Origin: Sporosarcina sp. FSL K6-3457
GTDB lineage: Bacteria > Bacillota > Bacilli > Bacillales_A > Planococcaceae
NCBI RefSeq assembly: GCF_038007285.1
Contig: NZ_JBBOWX010000001.1
Coordinates: 4,047,501-4,111,500 of the forward strand
Reading direction: 5' to 3'
DNA: 64,000 nucleotides
The translations under genes were made by a program, and so were the position numbers. Every line of letters starts with the position of its first letter. The stretch's first letter is position 1. Positions 60,801 through 64,000 of this stretch are shown in pieces. The notes beneath the pieces were generated by a model. The model had not been told where the DNA came from, made no database searches, and was given only the letters and a program-made list of their open reading frames with translations.

Positions 60801-60892
60801 GTAGTTGAATAAATACCAGACACGATGACGATAATCGTTAGCAGCCAGACGGCTAATTTATTCTTCAAGACAAAATTGACTAAACCTTTCAC
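57806..60892 (-). CDS. swrC: RND family efflux transporter, SwrC (YerP)-like
   Basis: A 1028-residue RND pump with twelve membrane helices and two large periplasm-type loops. VKGLVNFVLKNKLAVWLLTI is helix 1; GAITVAIGRVIDDSIVVVEN (around 390) carries the proton-relay Asp residues of helix 4. The tail is GRKR-free and acidic. In B. subtilis SwrC exports surfactin and supports swarming. The GTG start at 60892 follows AGGGAAGG by 7 bases; longer starts lack a site. No membrane-fusion or outer-membrane partner is present, as normal in Gram-positives. A TetR gene is divergent. Confidence 0.9.
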   Translation of the reverse strand: MKGLVNFVLKNKLAVWLLTIIVIVSGIYSTTKMKTETLPDISIPFLMVMDVYPGATPEQVMNDVSIPLEKAVENLEHVKSVYSNSYSNMSNIQVEYEYGIDMDEAKRALDSALDAVSLPEGAQKPTITAISMNMMPVVALSVSSTTEDIVELTSTVEEILLPKIEKINGVASAAITGQHIEEVQLTYDEDKMAELGITPDSVKQMIQASDLAVSLGLYEFEEGEQAVAVDGKFMTADELKGMLIPATPSETNPLPFVKLGDIATIEVVGKVQSVSRTNGENAIAIQIIKGQQANTVDVVNAVKELIKDEEKVIDGLVVDVSLDQGAPIEASVSTMIEKALFGGGIAILIILLFLRDIKSTIISIVSIPVSIFMALLLLNWMGITLNIMTLGAITVAIGRVIDDSIVVVENIYRRLHLKTEKLSGRALVREATIEMFKPIMSSTLVTVAVFAPLIFVGGMVGELFMPFALTMTFALGASLLVAITIVPALSHFLFKKKLYSEKKESNHKEVGKLATWYKGILAWTLNHKIITSIISIALLAGSVALTPLIGFSFMGSEEEKVMYLTYTPETGELMEDTLANIEVVEQELLKHDDIDIVQLSVTDAGDPMAAMMGGGSNGALMFLIFDPDMKNFPEVRTEIEDYVFDIGQTGEWKSQNFSSMGMSTNEVSYTFYSENLDRLNEAVKMVEEVMNENNRLEDVSSTAKDAYVEYKLKVEQDELLQYGLTTGQVVMMLNPMRTQDVLTTIDKDGNSLKVIVQQEEAVQPKSIDDLLATEVPTALGTTMKLSELVEVEEGTTLNALARSKGEYHATVSGTILDADISKATSEIDKAIEKLELPKGVTIDVAGVAADMTETFTQLIVAMLAAIAIVYFILVVTFREGVAPFAILFSLPFAVIGSFVGLLIAGETISVSVMMGLLMLIGIVVTNAIVLVDRIIRMEREGLKMREAVLEAGVTRLRPILMTAIATIGALIPLAMGTGGGGGLISKGLGITVIGGLISSTLLTLIVVPIVYELLSKLFKKNRVELEED

Positions 60893-60941
60893 TCTTACAC
60901 CTTCCCTTATTTGACTAATCTCATTCAATTTCTTATACTAA

Positions 60942-60955
60942 TGACTAACAAGTCA
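60942..60955. promoter_or_regulatory. TetR-type operator between swrC and its regulator
   Basis: TGACT-4-AGTCA is a perfect palindrome inside the 64-bp divergent spacer, with a related TTGACTAATC at 60911. It overlaps the likely promoters of both genes, fitting repression of the pump and autoregulation by the TetR protein. Confidence 0.65.
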
Positions 60956-60956
60956 G

Positions 60957-61826
60957 ATGTCAATGAATAAACCTAGGAGCGATAGTATAGAGATGATGAA
61001 AAAACAATTAATTATGGAAAAGGCTTTAGAGCTTTTTGCCGAAAAGGGCTTCGAATCAACTTCTATCCAACAAATAACTGAGCACTGCGGTATTTCCAAA
61101 GGAGCTTTCTATTTATCATTCAAGTCGAAGGACGAATTGATTTCGGCCTTGATTGACTATTTTATGATACAGTTCACCTCAGATATTGACTATATGGTCA
61201 GAAGCACAAAAGACGATGAAGACCTTTTATATAAATTTTATTACGCCATTTTCAATTCCTTTCATAAGCATGCGGATTTCGCCAAAATCTTCATGAAAGA
61301 ACAAATGCGATCATTTAACGAAGATTTCATCATAAAAATGCGTTCCTATGATCGATCATTGGATAAAGTCATTTTAACGATGGTTGAACGATTATACGGT
61401 GATGAGATCGAACAGATAAAGCACGATGTCATTTACTGTGTGAAGGGCTTTATGAAAACATATTCAGAGTTATTTTTATTCTACGATTTGCCATTAGACT
61501 TAGATTTGCTAGCCAAGTCACTTGTAGAAAAGACAAATATACTTGCTAGACATATTACGACCCCATTTATTTCAACTGAGCTAGTCCAACTGCGTCAACT
61601 ACCAACAAAGGAAGAACCAACGAAGGATCAGATCCTTGAAATCCTTGAACAAACTATGCAAGAAATTGAGGAGTCTATTGAAAAAGAATCTTTAATTCTT
61701 CTGAAGCAACAGTTACTTGAACCAACATTAAGTCCCGCTCTTGTAAAGGGATTGCTTGAAAATATTCGAACGCATCCCCATTGTAAATGGGTTTCTTATT
61801 TACTGCTGAATTATTTTGCAATCTAA
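60957..61826 (+). CDS. TetR family regulator, YerO-like
   Basis: A 289-residue regulator, long for TetR because of an extended C-terminal part. The N-terminal HTH is MEKALELFAEKGFESTSIQQ followed by ITEHCGISKGAFYLSFKSKDELI. Divergent placement with an RND pump equals B. subtilis yerO-yerP, where YerO represses the pump. The start is uncertain: ATG 60957, 60963 and 60993/60996 are all in frame and none has an ideal ribosome site (AGGAG at 60973 is 15 bases before 60993). Confidence 0.85.
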   Translation: MSMNKPRSDSIEMMKKQLIMEKALELFAEKGFESTSIQQITEHCGISKGAFYLSFKSKDELISALIDYFMIQFTSDIDYMVRSTKDDEDLLYKFYYAIFNSFHKHADFAKIFMKEQMRSFNEDFIIKMRSYDRSLDKVILTMVERLYGDEIEQIKHDVIYCVKGFMKTYSELFLFYDLPLDLDLLAKSLVEKTNILARHITTPFISTELVQLRQLPTKEEPTKDQILEILEQTMQEIEESIEKESLILLKQQLLEPTLSPALVKGLLENIRTHPHCKWVSYLLLNYFAI

Positions 61827-61827
61827 T

Positions 61828-61875
61828 AAAAAAGGTGTTTCAAAATCGATGATCGACTTTTGAAACACCCTTTTT
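61828..61875. terminator. Bidirectional terminator between TetR and TauE/SafE genes
   Basis: Arms AAAAAGGTGTTTCAAAA and TTTTGAAACACCCTTTTT separate two convergent genes. Confidence 0.9.
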
Positions 61876-61878
61876 AAG

Positions 61879-62613
61879 TTAACCAAAATACTCCACAGCT
61901 ATCTGCACAATTAATAGCACTGTCACAACCCGAAGAATTGGTTTTACATGCTTCGCTTTCAGTTTTCGTGCAAGGCGAACACCGAGCTGTGCACCACTGA
62001 TTGAGCCAAGCATGAGTGCAATGGTTAGCGGCCAAATAATTTTTCCTGTCGAGATGTAACTAATGGACGCCCCGAAACAACTTGAAAAAATCATAATACG
62101 TGACAACCCAACAGCTCTCAGATAAGAGATTTTCATTCTTGCATAGACATACAATGCTAAGGTTCCACTTCCAGGTCCAAAGACGCCGTCGTAAATCCCG
62201 ATGCCATACAATGAAGCCGCACTTTTCTTCGTAACACGGAACGACTCACTGCCGTCAAAGTCTGCTTTGCCTAAAAACGAGGTAACAAATGCGAAAGTTA
62301 GTAGCACAATCGCAATGATAATCATCCATTCTTCCTTCAAATAGGAGGCAATCACTCCGCCTGTAATTCCCCCAGTTAAGCTAAGCGGGACAACCGTCAA
62401 CGCTTCTTTGACAGTGACTTCTTTATTTTTATAAATAACAAAAAAACTTGAAAATGAGCTCACTGTATTGGCTACTTTATTGGCCCCAATTGCAGAGTGA
62501 ACAGGCAATCCCATTAGCAGCATCGCCGGCAAACTAATCAATCCTCCTCCCCCTGCTAATGTACCAAGCGTTGTTGCAGCAAAGCCGATGAAATAAAGCA
62601 TAATGTATTCCAT
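61879..62613 (-). CDS. TauE/SafE (DUF81) family membrane permease
   Basis: A 244-residue protein with eight helices in two repeats. GTLAGGGGLISLPAMLLMGLPVH (about 17-39) and GIYDGVFGPGSGTLALYVYA (about 138-157) are the paired glycine-rich signatures of TauE/SafE permeases, thought to move sulfur-containing organic acids or sulfite. It is monocistronic, with AAGGATG before the start. Confidence 0.9.
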   Translation of the reverse strand: MEYIMLYFIGFAATTLGTLAGGGGLISLPAMLLMGLPVHSAIGANKVANTVSSFSSFFVIYKNKEVTVKEALTVVPLSLTGGITGGVIASYLKEEWMIIIAIVLLTFAFVTSFLGKADFDGSESFRVTKKSAASLYGIGIYDGVFGPGSGTLALYVYARMKISYLRAVGLSRIMIFSSCFGASISYISTGKIIWPLTIALMLGSISGAQLGVRLARKLKAKHVKPILRVVTVLLIVQIAVEYFG

Positions 62614-62751
62614 AAGACATCCTTCTTTCGGTCAAACTCTCTATATGACTAGCATATTCATCTTTCATCCATAAGTAAATTCGATTGTATGAATGAGAGT
62701 CTATTCAGAAAATGAATGCCCTGAATTTTATGATGACAATTTAAATAAAGT

Positions 62752-62992
62752 TAGTAGGGAGCTTTACTAACTCGATAAGTCAAAGGTCCCAAAATGATCG
62801 ATAACTATGCCCAATTGATCGATAACTTCATTGAATTGATTGTTAACCTTCGACAAATGATTGATAACAACTTCGAATTGATCGTTAACTTGCTGCAATT
62901 GATCGATAAGTTTCCACTAGCGCTTGTCCCGAGATAAAAAGCTAGGGCTGTCCAAAAAGTTAGTGAAAACTCACCTTTCGGACAGCCCCTTC
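62752..62992. repeat. Conserved intergenic element with 21-bp repeats, copy 3
   Basis: The left flank CTAACTCGATAAGTCAAAGG, six 21-bp units of the AATTGATCGATAACT type (two with TGATTGTTAAC or CGTTAAC variants), the right flank GATAAGTTTCCA...GCGCTTGTC, and a hairpin with GGGCTGTCC and GGACAGCCC around AAAAAGTTAGTGAAAACTCA. The hairpin touches the stop of the regulator gene at 62993 and can act as its terminator. The ~140 bases before it are the TauE/SafE upstream region. Confidence 0.9.
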
Positions 62993-64000
62993 TTATTTAT
63001 ATTCACGATAAAGCTGTTGCATGGTCACTGACGGTTGCAGATTCAGCTCTTGCTGCATCATTTCGACATACCGCTGATAATGGTGATGCAAGGCATGCTT
63101 GTCCCCCATTGCGCCGAGTATATGTACGAGCAACCGATTCGTCTCCTCGTCAAATGCATCACGTGCGATCATTCTTCTCGCAATTTGCAACGCTTCTGGA
63201 TAACGCTCGCAAGCTAACAACCAATTTACAAGGTTATTCGCATAAGACGCGTACAACATATTTATACCTTCACGCTCCGGAGTTGCCCAGGCAAAAGATC
63301 GATTCTCTAATAACTCGCCTAGCATTTGCTTCTCCAGCTCTACAGCAACAGCTTCATTATCATGGTGAATGTTGGCAAGCAGCTCCACCCCCTGCTCAAA
63401 TTGAATAAAATCTACATCTACGTGACTAAGCTCTAATCGATACTTTTCCTGCCCCGAAATCACAATTTCCTTGAACTCATGAATGCTTAATGCTTTTCGA
63501 AGCTGATACACCGCCGTATTCAGATAAGCTTCTGCATTTTTCAAGGGCATATCGGGAAATATATGCTCAATCACATGCATTTTCGCTACGCTTCCACCTC
63601 TATTTACGAGTAAATAGGCAAATAGCTCCTCGCTTTTTTTAGAAATCCATTTCACGACACCTTGCTGTGTACTGCTCGCCTCAAAGCAGCCCAACATTTG
63701 TACTTTTAGACGATTCGCCACCGGGCTATTACTGACAACCGAAGAACCTTGACGTTTGCTAACCGCCCGCTCAATTGTTTGAGCCAGTCTTTTTTTAGAA
63801 ATGGGCTTCACCATATAATCTAATGGATAGACATCATATGCATGGATTGCGTAATCTACGTGTGAAGTTGTAAACACAATATCAAGTTCAATATGATTGA
63901 ACCGCAATTTACGAGCGAGTTCTATCCCATCGTCACTCCCGATTTGAATATCAAAAAATGCAAGGTCTACATCATGATTACAGAGAAAGGTAAATGCCTC
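62993..64000 (-). CDS. Response regulator with BTAD/SARP-type output domain, partial
   Basis: The minus-strand frame enters from the right edge. It shows a receiver (DVDLAFFDIQIGSDDGIELA with the phospho-Asp, VFTTSHVDYAIHAYDVYPLD, YMVKPISKKRL), then a winged helix (VQMLGCFEASSTQQGVVKWI, KKSEELFAYLLVNRGGSVAK) and a bacterial transcriptional activator helical domain to the end (ALQIARRMIARDAFDEETNR, LHHHYQRYVEMMQQEL). This is the COG3947 type of two-component regulator. The N-terminal ~35 residues and any kinase gene lie outside the window. An internal ATG at 63907 is not the true start. Confidence 0.85.
   Translation of the reverse strand, partial: EAFTFLCNHDVDLAFFDIQIGSDDGIELARKLRFNHIELDIVFTTSHVDYAIHAYDVYPLDYMVKPISKKRLAQTIERAVSKRQGSSVVSNSPVANRLKVQMLGCFEASSTQQGVVKWISKKSEELFAYLLVNRGGSVAKMHVIEHIFPDMPLKNAEAYLNTAVYQLRKALSIHEFKEIVISGQEKYRLELSHVDVDFIQFEQGVELLANIHHDNEAVAVELEKQMLGELLENRSFAWATPEREGINMLYASYANNLVNWLLACERYPEALQIARRMIARDAFDEETNRLLVHILGAMGDKHALHHHYQRYVEMMQQELNLQPSVTMQQLYREYK

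Overview
The window is chromosomal DNA of a low-GC, endospore-former-type Bacillales bacterium. A Planococcaceae member such as a Sporosarcina relative is my best guess, an inference from gene content and not a sequence match. Supporting signs are strong AGGAGG ribosome binding sites, a T-box leader on proS, an M-box leader on an mgtE-type gene, yxlEFG-like genes, a catE/HxlR pair, a swrC/yerO-like pair, and two ECF sigma/anti-sigma pairs.

Layout. 1-10 kb: an AI-2E family permease (cut by the left edge), MarR plus a membrane partner, a Nudix pseudogene, a ring-cleavage dioxygenase with divergent HxlR regulator, small enzymes, and an ABC exporter with a double-length permease. 10.2-18.4 kb: an AT-rich accessory island. 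On the minus strand, reading from its promoter, lie a 39-residue acidic peptide, a stand-alone YcaO enzyme, a UPF0489 peptide-arginase-like protein, an IS1182-type element and a three-gene ABC exporter. Divergent from the peptide lies an NprR-like regulator overlapping a 43-residue exported peptide that resembles NprX. I read this as a candidate RiPP locus under peptide quorum sensing, partly disrupted by the insertion sequence. 18.5-32 kb: anaerobic ribonucleotide reductase nrdDG with an Fnr-type box, a Tat translocase linked to a gluconate-dehydrogenase-like pair, a HEPN-CBS fusion, a yxlEFG-like exporter, a sugar kinase and a DMT permease flanked by two copies of a structured repeat. 32-42 kb: two ECF sigma/anti-sigma loci, an AlaX-type editing protein, purine nucleoside phosphorylase, and an M-box followed by a previously hidden 36-codon leader ORF and a short MgtE.

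41.8-55 kb: a two-component system with a LanFEG-type immunity exporter; then, bounded by two nearly identical hairpins, a secreted 102-residue (mature) protein, a lipoprotein, a double-length ABC permease and its ATPase. Divergent from these is a complete agrBDCA quorum-sensing locus whose AgrD was found by eye. 55-64 kb: proS with its T-box, an aldo/keto reductase, an RND pump with TetR regulator, a TauE/SafE permease and a receiver-BTAD response regulator cut by the right edge.

Non-coding structure is unusually rich. Five intergenic tracts carry 21-bp-period repeats with three unrelated core motifs. Three of them sit in a conserved ~215-240-bp element. Two copies of another element keep their hairpins through compensatory changes. 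The best candidates for undescribed biology are the YcaO/peptide-arginase locus with an apparently N-terminal core, and the agr-linked secreted protein/exporter block.
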